Shown: piece after piece, positions 24,442 through 33,375 of the stretch
Numbering within the stretch: position 1 is the first letter of the stretch
How the letters are laid out: every line of letters begins with the position of its first letter
Source of the DNA: Longimicrobium sp.
GTDB taxonomy: Bacteria; Gemmatimonadota; Gemmatimonadetes; Longimicrobiales; Longimicrobiaceae
Assembly: GCF_035474595.1 (NCBI RefSeq)
Contig: NZ_DATIND010000028.1
Location: 1-64,000, forward strand
Direction: 5' to 3'
Length of the DNA stretch: 64,000 nt
Made by a program: the position numbers and the translations under genes
The notes under the pieces: generated by a model
What the model was told of the DNA's origin: nothing
Databases searched by the model: none
Seen by the model: only the letters and a program-made list of their open reading frames with translations

Positions 24442-24762
24442 ATGGTATCGATCACGCACGCCGACATCGACGAGCTCACCGACGACGAAGTCCGCATCCC
24501 CGCCGGCGGGCGGTGGATGGGGATGGACTGGGAGTGCGTCGCCCGTGCGTTCGACGGCGCGGCAGAGCAGCTGGGTTGGGACGTGGAGATCCGGTTGACG
24601 CCTGAGCGGCAGCACGCGCTGGTGCTGTTCCCGTCCGGGCAGGTCGACCTTCTCGCCGCAACGACGGACGCGTTCTACCGCCTTGTGGAGGAGCAGATCG
24701 GAGCCGAGCGCTTCATGTCGATCTGGATCGATTTCGGTTCGAAGCGGCTCTACGATGTTTGA
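24442..24762 (+). CDS. Module protein A, copy 1 (unknown family)
   Basis: A 106-aa acidic protein, first of three paralogues (also at 25244 and 26001). Conserved parts: MVSITHADIDELTDDEVRIP, AGGRWMGMDWECVARAF, LTPERQHALVLFP and FMSIWIDF at the end. I do not recognise the family. Each copy is directly followed by, and here overlaps by 8 nt, a HEPN-like gene, the layout of an antitoxin-toxin or regulator-effector pair. A role as the antitoxin or partner of the HEPN protein is inference; it does not look like an MNT nucleotidyltransferase, the usual HEPN partner. Confidence 0.7.
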   Translation: MVSITHADIDELTDDEVRIPAGGRWMGMDWECVARAFDGAAEQLGWDVEIRLTPERQHALVLFPSGQVDLLAATTDAFYRLVEEQIGAERFMSIWIDFGSKRLYDV

Positions 24763-25180
24763 GCCTCTCCGCTTCGTTCAGCTCGGGCAGGAGCTCGCTC
24801 GCGATGCCGCCGGATTGCAGGCGCAAGCGCGAGAGGCGCGGATTCGGAACGCGTATGGCCGGCTGTACTACGGGCTGTTCCTCTCCGTGCGGGAGGTGCT
24901 CCTCCGCCGCCATCGCCTGCCGAGCCGCAGGATCGACCACGGCAAGATTTACACGCACCTCCAGAACTCCCGTCTCGCGAACGAGGCTCGGGTTCTGGGG
25001 CGCGAGATGCAGCGGCTCTACAATCTGCGCCGGACGGCGGACTACGACCTTGCGCCACCTCCCGCGGTTCTGAAGCAGCTCGAAGACTTCGAGAATGCGC
25101 AGATCCTTGCGGCTCGTGCTCTCGCGTGGGTGCCGAGGATTCCGCACCTCGACCTCACTCCCGTGGTCCATCTGTTCTGA
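24755..25180 (+). CDS. HEPN-like protein B, copy 1
   Basis: A 141-aa helical protein resembling the UPF0332/COG1895 HEPN group: RNAYGRLYYGLFLSVREVLL (compare the family pattern R-AYYA-FH-AR-LL) and later LYNLRRTADYDL (family pattern LR-ADYD). HEPN proteins are often RNases in toxin-antitoxin, CRISPR and phage-defence systems. A canonical Rx4-6H catalytic motif is not obvious, so activity is unproven. The start overlaps the end of protein A (ATG at 24755, TGA at 24760), implying translational coupling. Confidence 0.72.
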   Translation: MFEPLRFVQLGQELARDAAGLQAQAREARIRNAYGRLYYGLFLSVREVLLRRHRLPSRRIDHGKIYTHLQNSRLANEARVLGREMQRLYNLRRTADYDLAPPPAVLKQLEDFENAQILAARALAWVPRIPHLDLTPVVHLF

Positions 25181-25243
25181 GGCACCGCATCAGCGGTCGC
25201 AACGGATCCGAGCGGCTTTTCAGTGTTCCTGGACGAGGACGCG

Positions 25244-25552
25244 ATGGTATCGATCACGCACGCGGACATCGATGAGCTGACGGAGGACGAGGTCCGCATC
25301 CCCGCCGGCGGCCGGTGGATGGAGATGGACTGGGACTGCGTCGCCCGTGCCTTCCAGGCCGCCAGCGAGAAGGCCGGCTGGGACGCCGACATCGTGCTGA
25401 CGCCCGAGCGGCAGCACGCGCTGGTCCTGTTTCCGCGCGAGCATGGCGATCAGGTCGCACTTACGATGGACGCGTTCTACGATGCGGTAGAGGAGCAGAT
25501 CGGCGTCGAGAGGTTCATGTCGATCTGGATTGACTACGGCTTCAAAGGCTGA
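25244..25552 (+). CDS. Module protein A, copy 2
   Basis: 102 aa, paralogue of 24442-24762. The first ~60 residues are almost identical between copies 2 and 3 (ADIDELTEDEVRIPAGGRWM, then CVARAFQAASEK), while the C-terminal third differs (GDQVALTMDAFYDAVEEQIG here). It starts at ATG 25244; an in-frame ATG 21 nt upstream exists, but the conserved start across copies is MVSITHAD. Followed 5 bp later by HEPN-like copy 2. The variable C-terminus may confer partner specificity. Confidence 0.7.
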   Translation: MVSITHADIDELTEDEVRIPAGGRWMEMDWDCVARAFQAASEKAGWDADIVLTPERQHALVLFPREHGDQVALTMDAFYDAVEEQIGVERFMSIWIDYGFKG

Positions 25553-25557
25553 TCTTC

Positions 25558-25977
25558 ATGTTCGAACCGTCCGAGTTCATGGAGATGGCGCACGAGCTTG
25601 CGCGTGGAGAACTCCGTGCCGTGAGCCCGGCGGTGCGCGCGCGGACCGCCTGTGGCCGGATGTACTACGGACTGTACCTGATCGTCCGGCGCATCCTGAT
25701 GGAGCGCCACGGCCTGTCGTCAAGGCAGCTGCGGCATGGACCGCTGTACAACCGGCTGCAGCACTCTTCCGTTCACGGCGCGCTCCGGAACCTCGGGCGT
25801 GACATGGAGCGTCTGTACTCGCTCCGGCAGAAGGCCGATTACGAATTGGACCCGGGTTCCGCGTGGCTGGAGGAGATCGAAACCCCCGCTCTTGCGCGGG
25901 TACACGCAACCCGAGTGGCCGACCTGGCGCGGAAAGTACCCGCGCTGGACTTCACCGAAGTAGTCTCCCTCCTCTGA
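25558..25977 (+). CDS. HEPN-like protein B, copy 2
   Basis: 139 aa, paralogue of copy 1. Conserved landmarks: MFEP at the start, ACGRMYYGLYLIVRRILMER, LRHGPLYNRLQ, GRDMERLYSLRQKADYELDP, and the hydrophobic end PALDFTEVVSLL. Same fold prediction and caveats as copy 1. Protein-level divergence between B copies is clearly greater than between A copies over their N-terminal parts. Confidence 0.72.
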   Translation: MFEPSEFMEMAHELARGELRAVSPAVRARTACGRMYYGLYLIVRRILMERHGLSSRQLRHGPLYNRLQHSSVHGALRNLGRDMERLYSLRQKADYELDPGSAWLEEIETPALARVHATRVADLARKVPALDFTEVVSLL

Positions 25978-26000
25978 CGTTCAATCCGGACGAGGACTCA

Positions 26001-26309
26001 ATGGTATCAATCACGCACGCCGACATCGACGAGCTGACCGAAGACGAGGTCCGCATCCCCGCCGGCGGGCGGTGGATGGAGATGGACTGGGAGTGCGTTG
26101 CCCGTGCCTTCCAGGCCGCCAGCGAGAAGGTCGGCTGGGACGCCGACATCGTGCTGACGCCCGAGCGGCAGCACGCGCTGGTGCGATTCCCACGCGAGCG
26201 CGCGGAGCTCGTCGGGAGCACGACGCTGGAGTTCTACTGCGAAGTCGAAAGGTGCATCGGAGTCGAGGCATTCATGTCGATCTGGATCGACTTCCTCTCC
26301 AAAGCCTAG
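26001..26309 (+). CDS. Module protein A, copy 3
   Basis: 102 aa, third paralogue. N-terminal two thirds nearly identical to copy 2; the C-terminal part diverges (ERAELVGSTTLEFYCEVERC, then FMSIWIDFLSKA). Starts 23 bp after HEPN copy 2 and ends 8 bp before HEPN copy 3. Its reading frame is intact even though its HEPN partner is damaged, which is what would be expected if A protects against B. Confidence 0.7.
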   Translation: MVSITHADIDELTEDEVRIPAGGRWMEMDWECVARAFQAASEKVGWDADIVLTPERQHALVRFPRERAELVGSTTLEFYCEVERCIGVEAFMSIWIDFLSKA

Positions 26310-26317
26310 CCACAGAG

Positions 26318-26755
26318 ATGTTCGCGCCAACGGACTTCTTCGACCTTGCCCATGAGCTCTCGTCGACCGGGCAGAATCCGGTGACGAGTCGGCTGCGGAA
26401 CGCGCGAGTGCGGACTGCGTTCGGGCGCACATACTACGGGCTCTACCTTCTGGTCCGGGCCGCGATCGCGGCCCGGCACGGCACGGCATCCCGATGCGCA
26501 GGCTCCGGCACGGCGACATCTACACGCATCTCCAGAGCTCGAAACTGCGGGTGGATGCGCGGGCGCTTGGGCGTCATCTCCAGCATCTGTACGAACTTCG
26601 CAGGCAAGCGGGATTACGAGATGGAGCCTCGCGGCGTATGGGAGGAGAAGCTCGCCGATTCGGCGCTCGCCACCATGACGGTCGCGGAGGCGCGGCGCTT
26701 CGCCAACACCATCCCCGCCCTGGACTTCACCCCCGTTGTCCACCTCTTCCGGTAG
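26318..26755 (+). pseudogene. HEPN-like protein B, copy 3, scrambled by two compensating frameshifts
   Basis: The frame is open for 145 codons, but residues ~55-97 do not match the paralogues. The expected sequence (MRRLRHGDIYTHLQ, then GRHLQHLYELRRQAD) is present in another frame between two indels. The first is a tandem duplication of GGCAC at 26475-26484 (+5); the second is one extra G in the GGG at 26610-26612 (+1). Together they add 6 bases and restore the frame. N-terminus (MFAPTDFFDLAHELS, TAFGRTYYGLYLLVR) and C-terminus (RDYEMEP, PALDFTPVVHLF) are normal. The core helices of the HEPN fold are replaced, so the product is probably inactive. Confidence 0.75.
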
Positions 26756-26839
26756 CTCCGCCGCCGCGGCCGCATAGCCGGACGGAGACTTGCATTACCC
26801 TCCACGGACGCTCCAAGGGTGCGCGGGCGGGGCGCAGGG

Positions 26840-26868
26840 TTGCCCCCGCGCGTGCATCCGCCTATATT
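26840..26868 (+). promoter_or_regulatory. Predicted promoter of the rimP-nusA-infB operon
   Basis: TTGCCC (26840-26845), 17 bp, TATATT (26863-26868); a rare AT-rich block in this GC-rich context, about 115 bp before rimP. Confidence 0.6.
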
Positions 26869-26925
26869 TGGGCTTCGTTCGGAGGTTGACGGGCGCCCTG
26901 GGCGGACCGTCGTTCTGAAGTGGGG

Positions 26926-26947
26926 AGCGGTTGCCCCCGCTTTTTTT
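26926..26947 (+). terminator. Possible attenuator in the rimP leader
   Basis: Short stem AGCGG/CCGCT with loop TTGCCC followed by a seven-T run (26941-26947), between the predicted promoter and the rimP start. The 5-bp stem is weak, but placement in a 5' leader suggests control of the operon by attenuation, plausible because NusA, made by the operon, modulates termination. Confidence 0.35.
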
Positions 26948-26984
26948 GTTGCCGTATTCACCCCGGACCTCGCGGCGCGCGCGG

Positions 26985-27521
26985 ATGGCGGAGCCACTGA
27001 ACGGCGGCCTGGCCGCCGACATCGAGCGCAGGGTGGACGAGCTGGGCTTCGAGCTGGTGGAGCTGGAGGTGGCGGGGCACCGCGCCCGGCCCATCCTCCG
27101 CGTCTACATCGACCGGCCCGACTCGGTTCCCGGGCAGCCCTCGGTGACGTTGGACGACTGCACCGGCGTGTCGCGGGCGCTGGAGCCCATGCTCGACGCC
27201 CGCGAGGACCTGTCCGACCGCTACGTGCTGGAGGTCAGCTCGCCCGGCGTGGAGCGCCCGCTGGTGCGCCCGCGCGACTGGGCCCGCTTCGCCGGCCAGC
27301 CGGTGTCGGTGCGCGGCAGGGGCACGCTGGCGGGCAAGGCGCGGCGCCTGGACGGCGAGCTGCTGGGGGTGAAGGGCGGCGAAGGCGAGGAAACGGTGGG
27401 CCTCAGGCTGGCCGGCGGCGAGGAGGTGGAGTTCCCGCTGGCCGAGGTCGAGAAGGCCAACCTGGTGTTCCGGTGGGGCGCGAAGCAGGAGCAATCGCGC
27501 GGATCATCAAAACCCGATTGA
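26985..27521 (+). CDS. rimP: Ribosome maturation factor RimP
   Basis: A 178-aa protein needed for 30S subunit maturation. N-terminal domain: LAADIERRVDELGFELVELE and RPILRVYIDRPD; the conserved SRALEPMLDA and YVLEVSSPGVERPL (the SPG-ERPL signature) are clear; the C-terminal SH3-like domain follows. ATG 26985 is used because upstream in-frame codons lie in the leader next to the T-run. First gene of the operon, 4 bp before nusA. Confidence 0.93.
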   Translation: MAEPLNGGLAADIERRVDELGFELVELEVAGHRARPILRVYIDRPDSVPGQPSVTLDDCTGVSRALEPMLDAREDLSDRYVLEVSSPGVERPLVRPRDWARFAGQPVSVRGRGTLAGKARRLDGELLGVKGGEGEETVGLRLAGGEEVEFPLAEVEKANLVFRWGAKQEQSRGSSKPD

Positions 27522-27525
27522 GGCC

Positions 27526-28923
27526 ATGAACAACGCGACGCAGATCCTGGCGGCGTTCCGCGAGATGACCGCCAACAAGGCCATCTCCCGCGACGAGCTG
27601 CACGATCTGATCAAGGACGGCATCCTGGCCGCGCTGGCCAAGCGCTACGGCCCCAACGTGGAAGCCGAGATCGAGATCGACGAGGCCACCGGCGGCATCA
27701 ACATCACCGTGCTGCGCGAGGTGGTGGCCGAGGTCGAGGACCCGTCGCGGCAGATCTCGCTGGAAGAGGCGCGCTGGGACGACCCGGACTTCGAGGTCGG
27801 CGACATCATGGAGGTGCCGGTCGAGTTCGCGCAGTTCGGGCGCAACGCGGTGATGGCCGCCAAGCAGCGCATTTTGCAGCGCGTGCGCGAGGGCGAGCGC
27901 CAGAAGATCCGCGACGAGTACGAGCACCGCGTGGGCGAGCTCCTGTCGGGCGAGGTGCAGCAGGTGGAGCGGGGCAAGCTGGTCGTCCTCCTCAACCGCG
28001 CCCGCGAGGCCGACGCCATCGTGCCGTGGAAGGAGCAGAACCCGCGCGAGCGCTTCCGCCAGGGCGAGACCATCCGCGCCGTGCTGAAGAAGGTGGAGGA
28101 GACGCCCAAGGGCCCGCGCCTCATCCTTTCGCGCGCCGACCCGCTCTTCGTGGCCGCGCTCTTCAAGCTCGAGGTTCCCGAGATCCAGCAGGGGATCGTG
28201 GACATCCGCGCCGTTTCCCGCGAGGTGGGCGGTCGGACCAAGCTGGCGGTCAGCAGCCGCGACGAGTCGATCGACCCCGTGGGCGCCTGCGTGGGCCTCA
28301 AGGGCTCGCGCGTCCGCGCGGTGGTGCAGGAGCTGGGCGGCGAGCGCATCGACATCGTGCCCTGGCACCCGGACCCCGAGGTGTTCGCCAAGCGCGCGCT
28401 GGCCCCGGCCAAGGTGGCCAAGGTGATCAGCGACTACGACGCGCGCACCATGACGGCCATCGTGGACGAGGACCAGCTGTCGCTGGCCATCGGCCGCAAC
28501 GGGCAGAACGTGCGCCTGGCCAGCCAGCTCATCGGCTGGCAGCTGGACCTGTACGGCTCGCGCGAGTGGCTGGAGCACGGCGCCGAACGCGCGCTGTTCG
28601 GCGGCAGCGGCGACGCCGAGGAGTCGGCCGACTTCCCCGTGAGCGAGCTGGACCTGCCCCCGGCCACGCTGGCGGCGCTGCAGGCGGCAGGCTACAACAC
28701 CTTCTACGACATCATCGACCTGGAGCGCGAGGACCTGATGCGCATCCCGGCGATCGGCCAGGCCGAGGCGGAGCGCATCGCCCAGCTGATCGAGGAGATG
28801 ACGGTGGAAGAGGAAGAGGCGGAGCCGCAGCCCGTACCCGAGGGTGGCGGCGAGGCGGTGGAAGGCGGTGTGGAAGAGGGAGATGCGGGCGCGGAGGGGT
28901 TGACACCCGGCGGCGCGGCCTAG
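27526..28923 (+). CDS. nusA: Transcription termination/antitermination factor NusA
   Basis: A 465-aa RNA polymerase-binding factor. N-terminal polymerase-binding domain (residues 1-~130), S1 domain (LLSGEVQQVERGKLVVLL and following), then KH1 and KH2 with IDPVGACVGLKGSRVRAVV, IDIVPWHPDPEVFAKRAL and LAIGRNGQNVRLASQLIGW. A C-terminal helix-hairpin-helix-like segment (GYNTFYDIIDLEREDLMRI) and a Glu-rich tail complete it. Second gene in the rimP operon. Confidence 0.97.
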   Translation: MNNATQILAAFREMTANKAISRDELHDLIKDGILAALAKRYGPNVEAEIEIDEATGGINITVLREVVAEVEDPSRQISLEEARWDDPDFEVGDIMEVPVEFAQFGRNAVMAAKQRILQRVREGERQKIRDEYEHRVGELLSGEVQQVERGKLVVLLNRAREADAIVPWKEQNPRERFRQGETIRAVLKKVEETPKGPRLILSRADPLFVAALFKLEVPEIQQGIVDIRAVSREVGGRTKLAVSSRDESIDPVGACVGLKGSRVRAVVQELGGERIDIVPWHPDPEVFAKRALAPAKVAKVISDYDARTMTAIVDEDQLSLAIGRNGQNVRLASQLIGWQLDLYGSREWLEHGAERALFGGSGDAEESADFPVSELDLPPATLAALQAAGYNTFYDIIDLEREDLMRIPAIGQAEAERIAQLIEEMTVEEEEAEPQPVPEGGGEAVEGGVEEGDAGAEGLTPGGAA

Positions 28924-28952
28924 AACTTGGCGTACCCGGACTGATTCGCCGC

Positions 28953-29303
28953 ATGGAGCCCGCCGGAGCCCCCACGCCGGAGCGCGCGCTGCTGGACCTG
29001 CTGGGTCTGGCGGCCCGCGCGCGGGCGTTCGTGCACGGCACCGACGCCACCCGGCACGGGGTCCGCGACGGCGAGGTCGCGGGCGTCCTCCTCGCCACGG
29101 ACACATCTCCCACCCAGAGCAAGAAGCTGGTCCCGCTTCTCCAGGCGCGCGGCGTTCCGTACGCCGCCTGCCTGACCCGCGCCCAGATCGGCGCGGCGGC
29201 GGGGCTGGGCGCCATCTCGGCGCTGGGCTTCACGGACAGGAATTTCGCGCGGCGGGCCCTGGAGCTCGCCGCCGCGCTGGACAACCCGCGGGATCCGGTT
29301 TGA
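28953..29303 (+). CDS. ylxQ: L7Ae/L30e-like RNA-binding protein (YlxQ)
   Basis: A 116-aa protein of the L7Ae/L30e fold, which binds kink-turn RNA. Features are LLDLLGLAARARAFVHGTDA, VAGVLLATDTSPTQSKKLVP, and RGVPYAACLTRAQIGAA. In many bacteria ylxR and ylxQ lie between nusA and infB; here ylxR is absent and only ylxQ remains. Length beyond ~95 aa is a short extension. Start ATG 28953, 29 bp after nusA. Confidence 0.8.
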   Translation: MEPAGAPTPERALLDLLGLAARARAFVHGTDATRHGVRDGEVAGVLLATDTSPTQSKKLVPLLQARGVPYAACLTRAQIGAAAGLGAISALGFTDRNFARRALELAAALDNPRDPV

Positions 29304-29328
29304 CGAGTCACGGAGGAAAGCTTCACTG

Positions 29329-32319
29329 ATGCGTGTATTCGAAGTCGCCAAGGAGCTGAGCGTTCCGGCTGAGGCCTTGGTGCACCTCCTGCGGGAGATG
29401 GACATTCCCGTACGCAGCCACATGTCGGAGATCACCGACGAGCATGCGGCGCGCGTGCGTACCCGGATCGAGCGCGAGATCCGCCTGGGCCACCGCGACG
29501 TGGGCGAGGCGGTGGAAGCGGCGATCGGCGAGGTGGCCAGCGCCCCGCGCCGCCGCCGCCGCAAGGCCGAGGCGGGCGCCGAGGGCGACAGCACTGCGTC
29601 GCCCACCGCCGACGCGGCCGAGGCGCTGGAGGCCGAGGCCGCCGGGGCCGCGGCCGAGCGCGGCGCCGAGCTGGTGACCACCGGCGGGCACGAGCCCACC
29701 GGCGGCACCGTGATCGTCGACACCTCCGAGCCCCCGGCCGACCTGGAGCCGGTGGCCGAGGCCGCGCCCGCAGCCCCCGCCGCCGAGGAAGCGGCGCCGG
29801 AGCCCGCGGCCGCCCCCGAGCCGGTGGCCGCCGAGCCCGAGGCCCCCGCGCCGGTGGCCGAGGCGCATCCCGAGCCGGCCCGTCCGGAGCCCGCGCGCCC
29901 CGAGCCGCCGCGTGCGGGTCCCATCTCTGCGCGCCCCGACGGCGGGCGGCAGCTGCGCCCCGAGTTCAAGCGCCCCGAGCGCCGCGGCGAGGATTTCCGC
30001 CCGGCCGCGTCGGCCACGCCCGGCGCGCCCCCGCGCGACCGCGGCCCCACGCCGCCGCCGTCGGTGCGCCCCGCGCGCCCCGGCGCGCCCGGCGAGCCGC
30101 GCCGCGAAGGCAGCGGCGGCGGCGAGCCCCCGCGCCCCGCACGCACCGGCGAGCCGCCGCGCCCCGCGCGGGCCGATGGCTTCCCGGCGCGCTCCTTCGG
30201 GCCGCCGGCGCCGGCGCGCGCCGGCTTCCCGGCCGCGGGCGGGCAGGGCGGCGCGCCCCGCCCCGCCGGTGGCCAGGGCCAGGGCGGCGGGCAGCGTCCC
30301 GCGGCCGGTGCCGGCGCCAGTGCGGGCGGCGCCGGGCGCAAGGACAAGAAGAAGGGAAAGAAGGGGAAGGGGTGGGTCGACCAGGAGGCGGTGGACCAGA
30401 CCTTCCGCAAGACCATGGCGGCGATGGAGTCCGGCGGGCGCAAGAAGCGCCGCGGGCCCCAGCGCGACATGGGCGCCATCCGCGAGGAGCGGGCGCAGGC
30501 CGAGCGGGCGCGCCGCGCCGAGGAGGCCAGCACCGTCCGCGTGAACGAGTTCCTGACCGTGGCCGAGCTGGCCGAGCTCATCGACGTGCCGGCCACGCAG
30601 ATCATCGGCTCCGCGTTCAAGAACCTGGGGCTGATGGTCACCATCAACCAGCGGCTGGACTTCGACCAGATCGAGCTGCTGCTGGACGAGTTCGGCTTCA
30701 AGGCGGTCCGCGAGGAGGAGTACGGCGGCGAGACCGAGGAGGAGCTCGAGCCCGACGCCGAGGAGGACCTGCGCCCGCGCCCGCCGGTGGTCACGGTGAT
30801 GGGCCACGTGGACCACGGCAAGACCTCGCTGCTGGACTACATCCGCAAGACCAACGTCATCGCGGGCGAGGCGGGCGGCATCACCCAGCACATCGGCGCG
30901 TACCACGTGGCGCTGCCCGACGGGCGGGCGATCTCCTTCCTCGACACCCCCGGCCACGCGGCCTTCACCGCCATGCGTGCGCGCGGCGCCGAGGTGACCG
31001 ACGTGGTCATCCTCGTCGTGGCCGCCGACGACTCGGTGATGCCGCAGACGGTGGAGGCCATCAGCCACGCCCGGAACGCGGGCGTGCCGCTCGTCGTTGC
31101 GGTCAACAAGGTGGATCTGCCCGACGCCAACCCCATGCGGGTGAAGCAGGACCTGCTGCAGCACGGGGTGGTGCTCGAGGACTTCGGCGGCGACGTGCAG
31201 AGCGCCGAGGTGTCGGCCAAGAAGGGCGACGGGATCGACGACCTGCTGGAGAAGGTGCTGCTGCAGGCCGAGTTCCGCGGGCTGCGCGCCAACCCGGCCC
31301 GCGAGGCGGTGGGCACGGTGATCGAGGCGCAGCTGGACGTGGGGAAGGGCCCCGTGGCCACGGTGCTGGTGACCAACGGCACGCTGCACGTGGGCGACCA
31401 CGTGGTGGTGGGGCTGCAGCACGGCCGCGTGCGCGCCATGCTCGACGAGCGCGGGCGCCCGGTGAAGGCGGCGGGCCCGGCCATCCCCGTGCAGATCCTG
31501 GGGCTCTCGGGCGTGCCCGGGGCGGGCGACCAGATGCTGGTGATGGACGCCGAGCGCGCGACCGACGTGGCGCAGACGCGCCAGCGGCTGGACCGCGAGA
31601 AGCGGATGCGGCTGCGCAGCGGCGGCGTGAAGCTGACCGACATCGGCAAGCTGCTGGCCCGCGGCGACAACGCCACGCTGAACCTGGTGATCAAGGGCGA
31701 CGTGGACGGCTCGGTGCAGGCGCTTTCGGACTCGCTGGAGCAGCTGTCGACCAACGAGGTGCGCGTGCAGGTGATCCACCGCGGCGTGGGCGCCATCAAC
31801 GAGAGCGACGTGCTGCTGGCGTCGACCTCCAACGCCATCGTGGTCGGCTTCCACGTGCGCCCCACGGGCGAGGCGCGGGCGGTGGCCGAGCGCGAGGACG
31901 TGGACATCCGCCTGTACAACATCATCTACGAGGCGGTGGAAGAGGTGAAGAGCGCCATGGAGGGGCTGCTGGCGCCCGAGCAGCGCGAGGTGCTGCTGGG
32001 CACGGCGCAGGTCCGCCAGCTCTTCAAGGTGCCGCGCGTGGGCACGGTGGCCGGCTGCATGGTCACCAGCGGCGTGCTGGACCGCCGCGGCCGCATCCGC
32101 GTCATCCGCGACGCGGTGCAGGTGTACGAGGGCGAGCTGGAGAGCCTGAAGCGCTTCAAGGACGACGCGCGCGAGGTCCGCGAGGGCTTCGAGTGCGGCC
32201 TGAACATCCGCAACTTCAACGACGTGAAGGTGGGCGACGTGCTGGAGTGCTATCGCGTGGAGGAAGTGGCGCGGACGCTGGCCGGGGCCGCCGCCGACGC
32301 GGAGCGGGAAGGGCGGTAG
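29329..32319 (+). CDS. infB: Translation initiation factor IF-2
   Basis: A 996-aa GTPase that places initiator tRNA on the 30S subunit. Residues 1-50 form the first IF2N domain ([20 protein letters not shown]). About 80-350 is a Pro/Ala/Arg/Gly-rich linker, longer than in E. coli IF-2 and typical of high-GC genomes. A second IF2N domain ([20 protein letters not shown]) precedes the G domain at ~490 ([25 protein letters not shown]), then domains II-IV with [16 protein letters not shown] near the end. A GGAGG site precedes the ATG. Confidence 0.97.
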   Translation: MRVFEVAKELSVPAEALVHLLREMDIPVRSHMSEITDEHAARVRTRIEREIRLGHRDVGEAVEAAIGEVASAPRRRRRKAEAGAEGDSTASPTADAAEALEAEAAGAAAERGAELVTTGGHEPTGGTVIVDTSEPPADLEPVAEAAPAAPAAEEAAPEPAAAPEPVAAEPEAPAPVAEAHPEPARPEPARPEPPRAGPISARPDGGRQLRPEFKRPERRGEDFRPAASATPGAPPRDRGPTPPPSVRPARPGAPGEPRREGSGGGEPPRPARTGEPPRPARADGFPARSFGPPAPARAGFPAAGGQGGAPRPAGGQGQGGGQRPAAGAGASAGGAGRKDKKKGKKGKGWVDQEAVDQTFRKTMAAMESGGRKKRRGPQRDMGAIREERAQAERARRAEEASTVRVNEFLTVAELAELIDVPATQIIGSAFKNLGLMVTINQRLDFDQIELLLDEFGFKAVREEEYGGETEEELEPDAEEDLRPRPPVVTVMGHVDHGKTSLLDYIRKTNVIAGEAGGITQHIGAYHVALPDGRAISFLDTPGHAAFTAMRARGAEVTDVVILVVAADDSVMPQTVEAISHARNAGVPLVVAVNKVDLPDANPMRVKQDLLQHGVVLEDFGGDVQSAEVSAKKGDGIDDLLEKVLLQAEFRGLRANPAREAVGTVIEAQLDVGKGPVATVLVTNGTLHVGDHVVVGLQHGRVRAMLDERGRPVKAAGPAIPVQILGLSGVPGAGDQMLVMDAERATDVAQTRQRLDREKRMRLRSGGVKLTDIGKLLARGDNATLNLVIKGDVDGSVQALSDSLEQLSTNEVRVQVIHRGVGAINESDVLLASTSNAIVVGFHVRPTGEARAVAEREDVDIRLYNIIYEAVEEVKSAMEGLLAPEQREVLLGTAQVRQLFKVPRVGTVAGCMVTSGVLDRRGRIRVIRDAVQVYEGELESLKRFKDDAREVREGFECGLNIRNFNDVKVGDVLECYRVEEVARTLAGAAADAEREGR

Positions 32320-32321
32320 GG

Positions 32322-32414
32322 AAGTGCTGAGTGCCGAGTGCTGAGTGCAAGGAGCAACAGCACTCGGCACCCGGCACGCAGACCTTCGCACTCAGCACTC
32401 GGCACTCAGCACTC
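32322..32414. repeat. Inverted arms of short tandem repeats (R2)
   Basis: Left arm AGTGCTGAGTGCCGAGTGCT (32322-32348 in full); right arm with GCACTCAGCACTCGGCACTC (32389-32414). The right arm ends 4 bp before the ylxP start codon, so no ordinary Shine-Dalgarno fits there. Confidence 0.75.
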
Positions 32415-32418
32415 TTCC

Positions 32419-32700
32419 ATGGTCGTTGGCGTTGCGGTTTGGGAGCTGATGCTTCCCGGGTGCGAGTCGCTGAAGGACAAGCGCCAGGTGGTGAAGGGGC
32501 TCAAGGACCGGCTGCACGCGCGCTTCAACGTGTCCGCGGCCGAGACGGCGCACCAGGACGCGCACGGCCGCGCGGAGATCGCGGTCTGCGTGGTGAGCAA
32601 CGACCGCAAGCACGCGCAGTCGGTGCTCCAGTCGGCAGACCGGCTGGTGGAGGAAGAGGGCCGCGCGCGGATCCTCGACTCGTACACGACATTCTACTGA
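32419..32700 (+). CDS. ylxP: DUF503 protein (YlxP)
   Basis: A 93-aa member of the DUF503/YlxP family: N-terminal VVGVAVWELMLPGCESLKDK followed by RQVVKGLKDRLHARFNVS and AEIAVCVVSNDRKHAQSVL. The family is ferredoxin-like in fold and almost always found next to rbfA, as here; linked to ribosome assembly. No clear ribosome-binding site: a repeat arm runs to within 4 bp of the ATG. Confidence 0.88.
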   Translation: MVVGVAVWELMLPGCESLKDKRQVVKGLKDRLHARFNVSAAETAHQDAHGRAEIAVCVVSNDRKHAQSVLQSADRLVEEEGRARILDSYTTFY

Positions 32701-32708
32701 ACGGAACG

Positions 32709-32880
32709 AGGGGACAGGGAACAGGGGACAGGGGACAGCCTGCAACTGCTGGTGGCGTGGCTGACTCCGGATCCCCATCTCCCTGTCCCCCTTTCTTTTT
32801 TCGATCGATGGGGATGACGGGAACAGCGTGTGCAGCCTGGTTGCCGCCCTGTACCCAGTCCCCTGTACCCTGTCCCCTGG
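32709..32880. repeat. Inverted arms of short tandem repeats (R3)
   Basis: Left arm of GGGGACAG/GGGAACAG units (32709-32738), right arm of CCTGTACC/CTGTCCCC units (32848-32880), spacer about 110 bp. Ends 9 bp before the rbfA start. Same repeat units as R4 before dut. Confidence 0.75.
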
Positions 32881-32889
32881 GGTTTGAAG

Positions 32890-33363
32890 ATGCCGCAGTA
32901 CCGACGGACCGACCGGCTGAACGAGCAGCTCCGGCAGGAGATCACCCTGCTGGTGCGCGACGAGGTGCGCGACCCGCGGGTGGGGCTGGCCACGATCACC
33001 GCGGTGCAGACCAGCCCGGAGCTGGACCACGCAAAGGTCTACTTCACCACGCTGGGCGAGGAGGACGAGCGCCAGGAGGTGCTGGCCGGCCTGCGCAGCG
33101 CAGCCCCCTTCCTCCGCCGCGAGCTGGGAAAGCGCATCCACATCCGCCGCGTTCCCGAGCTGCACTTCGAGATCGACCGCGTGCTCGAGGAGGCCCAGCG
33201 CATCGAGCGCCTGCTGCACGAGGCGCTTCCGCGCGAGGTCCCGGCGCCGGTGGACGACGAGGATGACGGCGAGACCGCCGGCGCGGATGCGGCCGATTCG
33301 CCGTCCGGTGACGACGAGACCTCCGGGGCCGGCGCCGCCGACTCGCCGCGCGCGGAAAACTGA
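32890..33363 (+). CDS. rbfA: Ribosome-binding factor A
   Basis: A 157-aa 30S maturation and cold-adaptation factor with the KH-like RbfA domain: RRTDRLNEQLRQEITLLVRD, VGLATITAVQTSPELDHAKV, FLRRELGKRIHIRRVPELHF. After residue 120 an acidic, repetitive tail (AADSPSGDDETSGAGAADSP) extends the protein beyond the usual ~120 aa. Position after ylxP and before truB is the conserved order. Confidence 0.95.
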   Translation: MPQYRRTDRLNEQLRQEITLLVRDEVRDPRVGLATITAVQTSPELDHAKVYFTTLGEEDERQEVLAGLRSAAPFLRRELGKRIHIRRVPELHFEIDRVLEEAQRIERLLHEALPREVPAPVDDEDDGETAGADAADSPSGDDETSGAGAADSPRAEN

Positions 33364-33375
33364 ACCATCCCTCCC

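Larger units (their letters stand above)
24442..26755 (+). repeat. Three tandem copies of the A-B (HEPN) gene module
   Basis: Modules 24442-25180, 25244-25977 and 26001-26755 share gene order, spacing and high nucleotide similarity at the 5' end of A, dropping towards the end of A and through B. This is tandem duplication with local diversification or gene conversion of the A N-terminus. Confidence 0.85.
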
